Shown: positions 17,348-27,644 of the stretch, in pieces
How the letters are laid out: each line of letters opens with the position of its first letter
Numbering within the stretch: the stretch's first letter is position 1
Source: Pseudoalteromonas undina
GTDB lineage: Bacteria; Pseudomonadota; Gammaproteobacteria; Enterobacterales; Alteromonadaceae
Length of the DNA stretch: 64,000 nucleotides
Direction: 5' to 3'
Assembly (NCBI RefSeq): GCF_000238275.3
Contig: NZ_AHCF03000002.1
Coordinates: 62,001-126,000, forward strand
Program-made: the position numbers and the translations under genes
Notes under the pieces: model-generated
Database searches by the model: none
Seen by the model: only the letters and a program-made list of their open reading frames with translations
What the model was told of the DNA's origin: nothing

Positions 17348-18097
17348 TTAAGCGGAAAATCCACCGTCGATCATCAAGTCAGCGCCAGTGATATAACCCG
17401 CTTCTGAGCTAGCAACGAATGCAACTAAGCTAGCAATCTCCTCAACTTGACCATAACGACCAAGTGCACCTATTGCTTTTACAGGCTCCGAAGTATCGCC
17501 ATTGTCTGGGTTTAAGTCAGTATCGACTGGACCAGGAAGAATGTTATTAACTGTAATGCCTCTAGGGCCTAGATCGCGAGAGAGACCTTTAACCAATCCG
17601 GTTAGTGCAGACTTACTCATTCCATATATTGAACCGCCAGCAAAAGGAATGCGCTGAGCGTTCGTACTACTGATATTGATTATTCTGCCATTATTTTTCA
17701 TGCGTTTCGCGGCTTCATGAATAGCCACAAACACACTTCTTACATTGGTATTAATGGTCTTGTCCCAATCATCCATTGTCAATTTTTCAATACTGTCCCA
17801 GATCAGCGTACCTGAGTTATTTACGACAATATCAATTTGACCAAGTTGTTCTATGGTTTCGCTGATTGCATTTCTGATATCTTCAGGCTTAGTGCTATCC
17901 GCCTTTATTGCGATGACTTTGCTACCTTGTGAAGTTAAGTTCTCAGCAATCGCTTTAGCTTTTTCGTGAGATGACACAAATGTAAAAGCAACAGACGCTC
18001 CCTCCAATGCCAACCTCTCAACAATGGCGGCACCAATACCGCGACTGCCACCTTGGATAAAAGCAACCTTCCCACTGAATCTATTGAAGTTATTCAT
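17348..18097 (-). CDS. Short-chain dehydrogenase/reductase (FabG-like)
   Basis: The 249-residue classical SDR carries the cofactor loop GGSRGIGAAI near residue 16, NNSG near residue 92, the catalytic Ser in ISSTN, and YGMSK for the Tyr/Lys pair. The C-terminal GADLMIDGGFSA is typical. The enzyme would reduce or oxidise a small carbonyl/alcohol with NAD(P)H; the substrate is unknown. The start at 18097 gives a normal SDR N-terminus with AAGGT about eight bases upstream; the 23 extra upstream codons are not needed. It diverges from a LysR regulator, a common arrangement in which the regulator controls the SDR. The pair sits inside the remnants of a duplicated glpD, so it was acquired after that duplication. 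Confidence 0.88.
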   Translation of the reverse strand: MNNFNRFSGKVAFIQGGSRGIGAAIVERLALEGASVAFTFVSSHEKAKAIAENLTSQGSKVIAIKADSTKPEDIRNAISETIEQLGQIDIVVNNSGTLIWDSIEKLTMDDWDKTINTNVRSVFVAIHEAAKRMKNNGRIINISSTNAQRIPFAGGSIYGMSKSALTGLVKGLSRDLGPRGITVNNILPGPVDTDLNPDNGDTSEPVKAIGALGRYGQVEEIASLVAFVASSEAGYITGADLMIDGGFSA

Positions 18098-18124
18098 TAT
18101 GTTTACCTTAATTAAAATTAGTTG

Positions 18125-18168
18125 ATGTGAATAATCTCGTTGATGTATGCAGAATAATCGATTCACAT
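18125..18168. promoter_or_regulatory. Candidate operator in the SDR/LysR divergent region
   Basis: ATGTGAAT (18125-18132) and ATTCACAT (18161-18168) form a perfect 8-bp inverted repeat separated by 28 bases. It is centred in the 121-bp space between the two divergent genes, where LysR-type regulators usually bind. Within it, GAATAATC also occurs twice (18129-18136 and 18152-18159). Confidence 0.45.
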
Positions 18169-18221
18169 TGGTTTATTAAGTCTTTAAAATGATAAACACA
18201 AAGTCCTGCAGGGAATTAATG

Positions 18222-19145
18222 ATGTTAAAAAGCCAATTTATAGAAGTTCGTCACTTTGTCACCGTTGCGCAGTTGGGGAGTTTTACCCTTGCGGCTCAAG
18301 CGCTTGGAATGACCGGTTCAGCTTTAAGTAAAAGCGTTGCTCGACTAGAAAAACAGCTAGGCACCAAACTCCTTCATCGAACAACTCGACGCATCGCGTT
18401 AACCAATGATGGGGATTCCTATTTAGCCGACTGCCTTAAAGCGATGACCATTTTAGAGGAAGCAGAGAAGCGCTTAAGCAATCAACAGTTATTGCCATCA
18501 GGGCGTGTGCGTATTGATTTACCCGCAGTTCTCGGTAGAAGAGCAATCCTACCCAAGTTGCTAGAATTAACGTCCAAGTTCGAGCAATTAGATCTATCTA
18601 TTACCTTTAATGACCGTCCTACGGATTTAGTTAGTGATGGGATTGATCTTGCGATCCGCGTTGGGCACTTAGAAAACTCGGGCGATATTGTTGCACGTAA
18701 AATTGGGGAGCAAAAAAGGGTGATATGTGCCTCTCCCTCTTATTTGGCAACTCGAGGGCCGATTACCAAAAAAGAAGATCTAGCCCAACATGATTGCATC
18801 GTCGGTTGGCCTATAGGACAAAGGCATAGTTGGCTGCTGAAAAATGCTAAAGGGGCAACCGAATCTGTTGATATTTCAGCACGTCATGAGATAGCCGACT
18901 GTGAAGGTATTTTGCAATCGACTTTATCTGATGCAGGTTTAGCTCAACTACCAGTATGGTTAGTGAAGCAATACCTTGATGATGGGCAATTATGCCCTGT
19001 ATTAGAGAAATTCAATGGCGAAGGAGCACCCATCAGTATTGTTTGGCTAAAAACACCTTACATTCTGCCTAAAATAAGAGTCACCATAGATGAGATTATT
19101 ACTTTAGCTAGCCGTCATCCAGATGTTTTTGAGGCTTCTTTGTGA
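18222..19145 (+). CDS. LysR-family transcriptional regulator
   Basis: The 307-residue protein has a winged helix-turn-helix at residues 1-65 (FVTVAQLGSFTLAAQALGMT, then SALSKSVARLEKQLG) and a periplasmic-binding-like effector domain from about 90 to 300 (LSITFNDRPTDLVSDGIDLA is diagnostic of the CrgA/PtxR-like group). The frame opens at 18189, but the ATG pair at 18219/18222 has AGGGA upstream with better spacing for 18222. It diverges from the SDR gene and probably regulates it together with itself. Together they form a two-gene cassette located between fragments of glpD and glpK. Confidence 0.88.
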   Translation: MLKSQFIEVRHFVTVAQLGSFTLAAQALGMTGSALSKSVARLEKQLGTKLLHRTTRRIALTNDGDSYLADCLKAMTILEEAEKRLSNQQLLPSGRVRIDLPAVLGRRAILPKLLELTSKFEQLDLSITFNDRPTDLVSDGIDLAIRVGHLENSGDIVARKIGEQKRVICASPSYLATRGPITKKEDLAQHDCIVGWPIGQRHSWLLKNAKGATESVDISARHEIADCEGILQSTLSDAGLAQLPVWLVKQYLDDGQLCPVLEKFNGEGAPISIVWLKTPYILPKIRVTIDEIITLASRHPDVFEASL

Positions 19146-19190
19146 TTTTGATTAATCGAAGTACGACATCGCAGGTACTTTTAGTATTAT

Positions 19191-19441
19191 TGTGTGCGCC
19201 CATAAGTATTCTTGTGTTTACTTGCTCACTCTTGTCGTCAGTGCTATTGAAAAGTCTAACTTGTTCAATGCAATACAATGTAGCCATTTTGCGTATAAAT
19301 CGTTGCGCTCTTCACTGCTTATACTTGGTTCAAAGCGGCGAACGCTTGGCAAGCTGCGCAGTTGATTCATACACCTCAGTTTGTAATCCTGCTAAGTAAG
19401 TCACCCCCAGTGAGGTGGTTTCGGTTAAAGTAAGGCGCTCA
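19191..19441 (-). pseudogene. Decayed fragment: glpK 3' end and glpD start from a duplicated copy
   Basis: The stretch around 19236-19441 aligns with 21008-21228, the 3' end of glpK, at roughly 85% by eye. Shared runs include GTCGTCAGTGCTATT and GCGTATAAATCGTTGCGCTC. It has an 11-base deletion relative to glpK at CGCTTGGCAAG. The bases before it (GTGTGCGCCCATA near 19192) resemble the glpD start region at 20970, more weakly. The fragment is out of frame. It is the right-hand remnant of the same duplication as the fragment at 16984-17162. Confidence 0.82.
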
Positions 19442-19446
19442 CTCAT

Positions 19447-19483
19447 CACAGCACCTTGTTGCAACGAGTTAATCGCAGTTTAG
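19447..19483 (+). repeat. 37-bp direct repeat: copy of the thioesterase gene 3' end
   Basis: The 37 bases from CACAGCACC to CAGTTTAG are identical to 16958-16994, the last codons and stop of the thioesterase gene plus 11 bases. This marks the duplication junction: glpK fragment on the left, thioesterase tail and intact glpD on the right. Confidence 0.92.
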
Positions 19484-20991
19484 TTGTGGCAAGCAGGATG
19501 TTTAGTTAAATATTGCCCTAAGGCAATGACTTGTTTTTCAGTAAAGCGTAGTCCGAGCTTAGTTCTGCGCCACAATATATCTGCGCTGTTTTTTGCCCAT
19601 TCATGGTTAACTAAGTAATCAACTTCTTGTGTATATAAGCCATGACCAAAGTGATAACCTAAATCGCCGATTGCTTGGCTTTTACCCAATAATTGAAAAC
19701 TAAGTGTGCCATAGCTGCGAGCCATACGTTTTAAGGTGTCGGTTGGCAGCCAAGGATAGCTGCTTTCTAACTGAGCGATAAGGTATGCTTGGTTACTAAA
19801 GTCGCCGCCTGGTAAAGGGGTGTTTTTCGTCCACGAGCCACTCATTTTTGGGTAAAAAGGCGCTAACTTATTGACGGCATTTTCTGCAAGCTTTCTATAA
19901 GTGGTAATTTTGCCACCAAACACACTTAATAATGGAGCATGATCAGCCTCATTATTTAATATCAGTTTGTAATCGCGGGTGACAGCTTGGGCATCTGTTG
20001 ATTTGTCATCTAACAGCGGGCGCACGCCACTAAACGTGTGCACAATATCCGCTTCGCTTATTGGCTTTTTAAAGTAATGATTAGTAATACTGATCAGGTA
20101 TTCGATTTCTTGCTCACTAATTTTTACATCAGTAATATCGCCGGTGTACTCTTCATCCGTGGTGCCAATCAGTGAGTAATCTTGCTCATAAGGAATCACA
20201 AATACAATGCGGTTATCTTCATTTTGTAAAATATAGGCAACTGGCTGGCTATGAATTCGAGGCACCACAATGTGACTGCCTTTTACAAGACGAACAGTAT
20301 GTGGTGTGGGCTGGGTAAATACATCTTCAAATAATGACGCGACCCAAGGGCCTGCAGCATTTACAACACTTTTAGTTTTAATATTTAGGTGTTGTTTGCT
20401 GGCTTGCTGCTCTAAAGTCACATCCCAATAGTCTGCGTTACGGGTGGCTTTAATACAGCGCGTGCGTGTTGCAATGGTGGCGCCCAAATTATGCGCTGCT
20501 TGTGCGTTTAAAATCACTAAGCGCGCGTCATCAACCCAGCCGTCTGCGTATTCAAAGCCTTGGGTGATGCTGCTGTTAAGTACGCTATCGCTGTTAAACT
20601 CAATCGCTTTTGAAGCTGGTAAAGTATTACGCCAGGCTAGATGGTCATAAATAAATAACCCCATGCGAATCATCCATGGCGAACGCAAATGTGCTTGGTG
20701 CGGCAGTCGAAAAGACAGTGGCCACATAATATGAGGTGCTTTTTTTAACAGTACTTCACGCTCACGCAAGGCCTCTCTTACCAATCTAAATTGATAGTTC
20801 TCTAAATAGCGAAGCCCGCCATGAATAAGTTTGCTGCTATTAGAAGAGGTAGCAGAGGCTAAATCGTTCTGCTCACATAAGAGTACTTTTAAGCCACGAC
20901 CACTAGCATCGTCTGCAATGCCAGCGCCATTAATACCGCCGCCAATAATGAGTAAGTCATATTCGTTGTCGTGTGCGCTCATAGATTTCAC
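19480..20991 (-). CDS. glpD: Aerobic glycerol-3-phosphate dehydrogenase
   Basis: The 503-residue membrane-associated flavoprotein oxidises glycerol-3-phosphate to dihydroxyacetone phosphate and passes electrons to quinone. The FAD loop IIGGGINGAGIADDASGRG is at the N-terminus, followed by SSNSSKLIHGGLRYLE. The FGGKITTYRKLAE block and a C-terminal helical domain complete the family pattern, and the length matches E. coli GlpD (501). The frame begins with GTG at 20991, and ATG three codons later (20982) is an alternative start. It lies 5 bp downstream of glpK, so the two are co-transcribed. No GlpF or GlpR gene is nearby. Its 3' end exists in a second, broken copy at 16984-17162. Confidence 0.96.
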   Translation of the reverse strand: MKSMSAHDNEYDLLIIGGGINGAGIADDASGRGLKVLLCEQNDLASATSSNSSKLIHGGLRYLENYQFRLVREALREREVLLKKAPHIMWPLSFRLPHQAHLRSPWMIRMGLFIYDHLAWRNTLPASKAIEFNSDSVLNSSITQGFEYADGWVDDARLVILNAQAAHNLGATIATRTRCIKATRNADYWDVTLEQQASKQHLNIKTKSVVNAAGPWVASLFEDVFTQPTPHTVRLVKGSHIVVPRIHSQPVAYILQNEDNRIVFVIPYEQDYSLIGTTDEEYTGDITDVKISEQEIEYLISITNHYFKKPISEADIVHTFSGVRPLLDDKSTDAQAVTRDYKLILNNEADHAPLLSVFGGKITTYRKLAENAVNKLAPFYPKMSGSWTKNTPLPGGDFSNQAYLIAQLESSYPWLPTDTLKRMARSYGTLSFQLLGKSQAIGDLGYHFGHGLYTQEVDYLVNHEWAKNSADILWRRTKLGLRFTEKQVIALGQYLTKHPACHN

Positions 20992-20996
20992 AGTGT

Positions 20997-22502
20997 TTAG
21001 TCTCTCTCGTCGTCAGTGCTATTAGAAAGTCTAACTTGTGCAATGCAATGTAGCCACTTTGCGTATAAATCGTTGCGCTCTTCACTGCTCATGGTTGGTT
21101 CAAAGCGACGATCGCTTTTCCACATGTTGGCAAGCTGCGCAGTAGATTCATATACCCCAGTTTGCAGGCCTGCTAAGTAGGCAACCCCCAATGAAGTGGT
21201 TTCGGTCAAGGTTGGGCGTTCAACGCTTGCGCCTAAAATGTTAGCTAAAAATGCCATGGCCCAATTATTGTTTGCCATGCCGCCATCAACCCTTAAAATA
21301 CTAGGGCGAAGTCCGTCACCCTCCATGGCTTTTTGTAAATCTTTGGTTTGATAACCCACCGACTGTAAGGCAGCTGCCACAATAGTACTAATGCCTGAAT
21401 CTCGGGTTAGGCCTAAAATAGCGCCTCTTGCATTTGCATCCCAATAGGGCGCTCCTAAGCCAGTAAACGAGGGCACTAAAAACACCCCATGATCTAAGGG
21501 AACACCTTTGACAAGGGCTTCACTTTCACCTGCGTTTTCTAATAGTTTTAGGCCTTCTACTATCCATTGCATGGTGGCACCAGCCATAAAAATGCTGCCT
21601 TCAATTGCATAGGTGGGTTTGCCGTTGAGCCGATATGCAAGAGTGGTTAATAAACGATTACTTGATTTTAGTGCTTTATCGCCAGTGTTAAGCATTAAAA
21701 AGCAGCCCGTGCCGTAGGTGCTTTTTGCCATACCTTCTTCAAAACAGGCTTGACCAATTAAAGCCGCTTGCTGATCGCCTGCAATACCACAAATAGGAAT
21801 TTCACTACCGAACAACTCGCCGCTTGTTATCCCAAAATCAGCCGCTGAGTCCATTACCTCAGGTAACATAGCCAGTGGGATATCAAATAAAGCCAGTAAT
21901 TCTTCATCCCAGCATTGCTGATGAATATTAAACAGTAAAGTTCGTGAGGCATTAGTGGCATCGGTTTTGTGCACTTTACCGTCGGTTAATTGCCACAATA
22001 AGTAGGTATCTACCGTGCCAAATGCTAGTTCACCTGCTTGTGCTTGCTCTTTAGCGCCAGTGACGTTATCTAAAATCCAACGAACTTTGGTTGCAGAAAA
22101 ATAAGGGTCGAGTACTAAACCGGTTTTATCATTCACCATTTTCGTATGCCCAGCATGGCGTAAACTATCGCAATATTCACTGGTGCGTCGGTCTTGCCAT
22201 ACAATCGCGTTATAAATAGGTTGCCCAGTTTTTTTATTCCACACTAAAGTGGTTTCTCGCTGATTAGCAATGCCGATGGCAATTATGTCGGCGGCAGTTA
22301 CTTGTTGCTGCGCTAAGAGGTTTTTGACGCTGGTTAATACAGTTTGCCAAATATCTACAGGATCGTGTTCAACCCAACCATTTTTTACAAAATGCTGAGG
22401 GAAGGTTTGTTGAGCACTCCCTATCACCTGTGCATCTTTGCTATATAAAATAGCCCGAGAGCTTGTCGTTCCTTGATCAATCGAGAGTAAGTATTTAGCC
22501 AT
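20997..22502 (-). CDS. glpK: Glycerol kinase
   Basis: The 501-residue FGGY-family kinase phosphorylates glycerol with ATP. The N-terminus ([16 protein letters not shown]) is the phosphate-1 motif, and [13 protein letters not shown] [26 protein letters not shown] and [13 protein letters not shown] are classical glycerol kinase blocks. [19 protein letters not shown] near residue 310 completes the signature. The product feeds GlpD, encoded directly downstream, so the pair forms the aerobic glycerol catabolic operon. The operon is preceded by a 168-bp region with no obvious CRP site. A degraded copy of its 3' end lies at 19236-19441. Confidence 0.97.
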   Translation of the reverse strand: MAKYLLSIDQGTTSSRAILYSKDAQVIGSAQQTFPQHFVKNGWVEHDPVDIWQTVLTSVKNLLAQQQVTAADIIAIGIANQRETTLVWNKKTGQPIYNAIVWQDRRTSEYCDSLRHAGHTKMVNDKTGLVLDPYFSATKVRWILDNVTGAKEQAQAGELAFGTVDTYLLWQLTDGKVHKTDATNASRTLLFNIHQQCWDEELLALFDIPLAMLPEVMDSAADFGITSGELFGSEIPICGIAGDQQAALIGQACFEEGMAKSTYGTGCFLMLNTGDKALKSSNRLLTTLAYRLNGKPTYAIEGSIFMAGATMQWIVEGLKLLENAGESEALVKGVPLDHGVFLVPSFTGLGAPYWDANARGAILGLTRDSGISTIVAAALQSVGYQTKDLQKAMEGDGLRPSILRVDGGMANNNWAMAFLANILGASVERPTLTETTSLGVAYLAGLQTGVYESTAQLANMWKSDRRFEPTMSSEERNDLYAKWLHCIAQVRLSNSTDDERD

Positions 22503-22632
22503 AAAAAATAACGTTGTTTAATTTAGATAAAGGTAGCTTGTCTTTAAGCGAAACGAATAGCAATGCTTTTGCACCATAATGGTTAAAATTATAGATTAGC
22601 AAAGGGTAGGAGAGGGAAATGATAATTAAATT

Positions 22633-22660
22633 TTGGCGCCTATTATTTAATAGACGCCAA
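22633..22660 (-). terminator. Hairpin terminator after the YdcH-like gene
   Basis: TTGGCGCCTATT and AATAGACGCCAA form a 12-bp stem with one mismatch and a 4-base loop, 10 bases past the stop codon on the minus strand. The following AAAATTTAATT is only weakly T-rich. Confidence 0.6.
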
Positions 22661-22670
22661 GCAATAGTGA

Positions 22671-22913
22671 TTAATCAGTAGTCGTTAATTGTTGATGTAA
22701 CCAATCTTTTAATACCATTCTGTCGTGCTTTAGCTGCTGCATAGCTTCGTCATCGATAGGTGAGTCTTGTAGTTCAAGTACCCGAATTTCTTTATCGATT
22801 TCATTGTATTGTTTTGCTTTAGTAGCAAAGTTTTCATCATTTGCATTGAGTTTTGCAATTGTTTGCGTGTAATCAGGAAAGTCTTTAGTTAATGAATGGT
22901 CTTCGCCTAACAT
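22671..22913 (-). CDS. YdcH/DUF465-family small protein
   Basis: The 80-residue acidic, helical protein resembles the YdcH family (DUF465). It is predicted to form a helical hairpin, with IDKEIRVLELQDSPIDDEAM as the turn region and LKHDRMVLKDWLHQQL as the second helix. Family members usually have the LKKxRLxLKDxL pattern seen here. Function is unknown across the family. AGGAGT precedes the ATG at 22913. It has its own hairpin terminator and is separated from glpK by 168 bp. Confidence 0.75.
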   Translation of the reverse strand: MLGEDHSLTKDFPDYTQTIAKLNANDENFATKAKQYNEIDKEIRVLELQDSPIDDEAMQQLKHDRMVLKDWLHQQLTTTD

Positions 22914-22981
22914 AGGTTACTCCTTGTTTATACGTATTTAATGCGCTGTTGGATAATGCAGGTCACTTTACTGATAGACAG

Positions 22982-23040
22982 TTTGTAACTACTGAATTAC
23001 TCATATAATAGAGCTTGGGCTGATTTAAAATAAATCAACC
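22982..23040 (+). promoter_or_regulatory. Putative pabA promoter with palindromic operator
   Basis: TATAAT at 23004-23009 is preceded by TTTGTA (22982-22987, 16-base spacer). Immediately downstream, TGATTTAAAATAAATCA (23021-23037) is a perfect 7+3+7 palindrome that would cover the start of transcription. It could be a repressor site; the regulator is unknown. Confidence 0.4.
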
Positions 23041-23162
23041 ATTGCTGATTGTAAGCGAGCTATTTGTTTTAGCTGAGCTGCAAAACACTGACACCTGCAA
23101 AGCCTTCAGTTAGAATATGCATGCAATAACCATCCGCCTAATTACTTTGAGTACTTTAATAC

Positions 23163-23744
23163 ATGCTTTTAATGATCGATAACTACGACTCGTTTACCTA
23201 CAATTTGGTACAGTATTTTCAACGATTAGATCAAGAAGTGGTGGTAAAACGTAACGACCAAATAACGCTGAGCGAAATTAAACAGTTAAACCCCGATCAT
23301 ATTGTGATTTCTCCAGGCCCTAAAAGCCCAAGTGAAGCGGGAGTATCGTTATCTGTTGTAGAGCAATTTAAAGGAACTTATCCTATATTAGGTATTTGTT
23401 TGGGGCACCAAACTATTGCTCAGGTGCTAGGTGGTAAGGTGGTGCGCGCTAAACAGGTTATGCATGGAAAAACATCGCCAATTTATCACCAGCATCAAGG
23501 TATGTTTAAAGGTTTACCAAACCCGCTGACAGTGTGCCGCTACCATTCTTTAATTGTTGAAGCACACTCATTACCTAAAGAACTAGAAGTAACAGCATGG
23601 ACACAAAGCAACACTGGGCTGCGTGATGAAATTATGGGGTTGTTGCATAACGAGCTCGCACTTGAAGGCGTGCAGTTTCACCCTGAAGCAATTTTGACCG
23701 AGCAAGGCTTAGCCTTACTTGATAACTTTTTAACGCGCTTCTAG
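23163..23744 (+). CDS. pabA: Aminodeoxychorismate synthase, glutamine amidotransferase subunit
   Basis: The 193-residue class I glutamine amidotransferase has the catalytic Cys in GICLGHQ (about residue 79) and the His-Glu pair in GVQFHPEA near the C-terminus. The N-terminal [16 protein letters not shown] is typical of PabA/TrpG. It supplies ammonia to PabB for p-aminobenzoate and folate synthesis. TrpG is a possible alternative because the two are very similar, but the placement upstream of an argD/astC gene is the usual pabA context in gammaproteobacteria, and no trp genes are nearby. The HDOD gene begins 47 bp downstream. Confidence 0.88.
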   Translation: MLLMIDNYDSFTYNLVQYFQRLDQEVVVKRNDQITLSEIKQLNPDHIVISPGPKSPSEAGVSLSVVEQFKGTYPILGICLGHQTIAQVLGGKVVRAKQVMHGKTSPIYHQHQGMFKGLPNPLTVCRYHSLIVEAHSLPKELEVTAWTQSNTGLRDEIMGLLHNELALEGVQFHPEAILTEQGLALLDNFLTRF

Positions 23745-23791
23745 GCTTATACCTGTAAGCTATTTTCCTTTTTTGCCTTAAGATAGAGTTT

Positions 23792-24952
23792 ATGACCGAT
23801 ACATTGCAGCAACAGCGAATTGTTAACGTGCTACACCAACGAGCGCATGATTTGCTACTGGGTCATAGTTTTGCTAATCAGCAAATAGGCTTTATTCATA
23901 CCTTAGACCTCAATGACGGTAAACCCGTTAAAAAGCGTACCTTATTAGAAGTTGAAGTGGCCGCTCAGCAAAAGCGTCAACAAAAAAGTACTTCACATCA
24001 AAAGTTACAGGCAAAAACCAGTCAAAAATTACATACGGTTATTGAAACCGTGATGGCCAAACGTCTTGAAGACATAGATTTAGTCATCAAAGACACTGTT
24101 GGTATAGATGATAATGTGCCCGCGATACTTGATATTCTTGCAACACGCGCGGCATCGGTCGGTCGTTTAGAGCCGCTAATTAACGATTTAAACTGGCTTG
24201 GACGAGAGCTGGTTACCTTAGTTAATTTACCTTTTTATCGTAAGCAACGCAGTAAAGGCACCTCAGTCAAAGTAGATACCCCAGCATTGGCATTACGTTA
24301 TTTAGGCTTAGACAACCTGCAACTGGTAGTGCCTACTTTTGCAGTGCGCCATTGGATGCCAAACAGTACCGCACCATTTCCGCTATTAAAGCGCAGGTTA
24401 AAAGACAATACTATGTCATGTGCTATTGCGGCACAAACTCTAGCGCAGCTTAATGGGTTAAATCCCATGCATGCATTTACCTTAGGCATGTTATTAAATG
24501 TGGGGCAAATTGCCTTAGTGCGCTTATATTTAAAAGTGTTTGAGCAAGTATGGCAACGCAAAATACAGCGTGCTCGTGAAGAAGGTGACAAAAACCTACA
24601 CACTGCGTTGTTGGAGTTAAAACCTGACCCGCTATTTTTAACGACATTGCTGAATGAAAAATCACTGCTTGTTAGCGCCAAGGTGATTGAAACCATGTCA
24701 TTTAAATACTTACCCTTTAACACTGTTATGCAGCAGTTAGTGAATGGGACAGAAAAAGGTGATAGCTTATTGCCATTATCACAAGTAATTTTAAAGGCGC
24801 GTTGTTACTCTCAGTACTTAAATTTAAAAGAGCATCAGCTTATTGAAGACGATGAATTACAAAGCTGGTTTAGCTATTATAAGTTTACAAAAAAAGAGTT
24901 AGAGACCTTACAAACAGCTAATTTTACTAATTTGGCACTTCAAATCGATTAA
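23792..24952 (+). CDS. HDOD-domain protein
   Basis: The 386-residue protein has a Lys/Gln-rich N-terminal 90 residues and a helical region from about 110 to 330 that resembles the HDOD domain. The segments AILDILATRAASVGRLEPLI, LVNLPFYRKQ and ALRYLGLDNLQLVVPTFAVR follow the pattern of HDOD helices, and AFTLGMLLNVGQIAL replaces the catalytic HD motif. HDOD proteins are non-catalytic relatives of HD phosphohydrolases linked to signalling. The N-terminal part carries no recognisable domain. The gene lies between pabA and the ast genes, and may be co-transcribed with pabA. Its specific function is unknown. Confidence 0.65.
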   Translation: MTDTLQQQRIVNVLHQRAHDLLLGHSFANQQIGFIHTLDLNDGKPVKKRTLLEVEVAAQQKRQQKSTSHQKLQAKTSQKLHTVIETVMAKRLEDIDLVIKDTVGIDDNVPAILDILATRAASVGRLEPLINDLNWLGRELVTLVNLPFYRKQRSKGTSVKVDTPALALRYLGLDNLQLVVPTFAVRHWMPNSTAPFPLLKRRLKDNTMSCAIAAQTLAQLNGLNPMHAFTLGMLLNVGQIALVRLYLKVFEQVWQRKIQRAREEGDKNLHTALLELKPDPLFLTTLLNEKSLLVSAKVIETMSFKYLPFNTVMQQLVNGTEKGDSLLPLSQVILKARCYSQYLNLKEHQLIEDDELQSWFSYYKFTKKELETLQTANFTNLALQID

Positions 24953-26528
<1,576 letters not shown>

Positions 26529-26612
26529 TCGCTAATTCAACTTCTCTAAGGGCAAACATTGTTTGCCCTGCAGTTCCTATTTACCGTTATATATAAGGGA
26601 GTAAGCGGATTC

Positions 26613-27629
26613 ATGATGATCCTTCGCCCAATCCAAAAAAGTGATTATGCAGCTTTAGTAACCATTGCCGACGAGTCGGGACATGGCTTTACTTCTTTAC
26701 CTAATAATGAAGAGTTATTACAAAAGAAGATTGCACATTCAGTTAACTCATTTACAAAAAACACGTCACAACCTGGTGATGAAGGGTACTTATTTGTTCT
26801 TGAAGATACTGAAACTGGTGAAGTAGTTGGTACTTCAGGTATTGAAGCGGCAGTTGGCTTAGATGACGCATTTTATCACTATCATTTGAGTAAAGTGATT
26901 CACTCTTCGCGCACGCTAGATGTATATAAAGCGGTAGATATTCTCACCCTTTGTAATGACTACACTGGGGCTACAGAGCTGTGTACGCTGTTTTTAAAAG
27001 ACGGTTATCGTAAAAATTGTAACGGTAAGCTGCTTTCAAAAGCACGCTTTATGTTTATAAAACAGCACCAGCAACGCTTTGCACAAACCGTTATCGCAGA
27101 AATGCGTGGCGTATCTGACGAAAACGGCAGTAGCCCGTTTTGGCAGTGGCTTGAAGAGCACTTTTTCTCAATGGATTTTCCAACCGCAGATTATCTGACG
27201 GGAATTGGCCAAAAAGTGTTTATTGCTGAGTTAATGCCTAAATACCCAATTTACGTCAACTTATTGAGTAAAGAAGCGCAAGCGGTTATTGGTCAAGTAC
27301 ACGATAATACGCGCCCAGCTATTCAGTTATTAAAAAGTGAAGGCTTTACTTTTAATGGTTACGTCGACATTTTTGATGCAGGCCCAACCGTTGAAGCAAA
27401 AGTAGATAACATTGCTACTGTACGTAATGCACAAAACTTTAGTGTTGAAATTGGCGAAATGACAGGTGATACCATGGTATTGCTAGCCAATGATAAGCTT
27501 GAAGACTTTAGAGCAACCGTTGTTCCTATGGCATTTGATTCGCGTTCAAACAGCCTTGTGCTTACGCAAGAACTTGCTGATGCATTACATTTAAAATCGG
27601 GCGACTTTGTTACTGCTACCCCAGTTTAA
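26613..27629 (+). CDS. astA: Arginine N-succinyltransferase
   Basis: The 338-residue enzyme succinylates arginine from succinyl-CoA, the first step of the ammonia-producing AST pathway. It begins MMILRPIQKSDYAAL, as in E. coli AstA, and contains AAVGLDDAFYHYH, NDYTGATELCTLFL, SKARFMFIKQHQ and the conserved SPFWQWLEEHFFSMDF. The frame extends 18 codons upstream to 26559, but the family N-terminus starts at 26613, with AAGGGAG about 12 bases ahead, so the shorter form is chosen. It lies between astC and astD (16 bp before astD). Confidence 0.95.
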   Translation: MMILRPIQKSDYAALVTIADESGHGFTSLPNNEELLQKKIAHSVNSFTKNTSQPGDEGYLFVLEDTETGEVVGTSGIEAAVGLDDAFYHYHLSKVIHSSRTLDVYKAVDILTLCNDYTGATELCTLFLKDGYRKNCNGKLLSKARFMFIKQHQQRFAQTVIAEMRGVSDENGSSPFWQWLEEHFFSMDFPTADYLTGIGQKVFIAELMPKYPIYVNLLSKEAQAVIGQVHDNTRPAIQLLKSEGFTFNGYVDIFDAGPTVEAKVDNIATVRNAQNFSVEIGEMTGDTMVLLANDKLEDFRATVVPMAFDSRSNSLVLTQELADALHLKSGDFVTATPV

Positions 27630-27644
27630 TTTAGGAGAAAGTAT

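Noticed and set aside
19142..19399. 85-codon plus-strand frame after LysR
   Set aside because: It lies on the decayed glpK/glpD fragment in antisense and resembles no protein.
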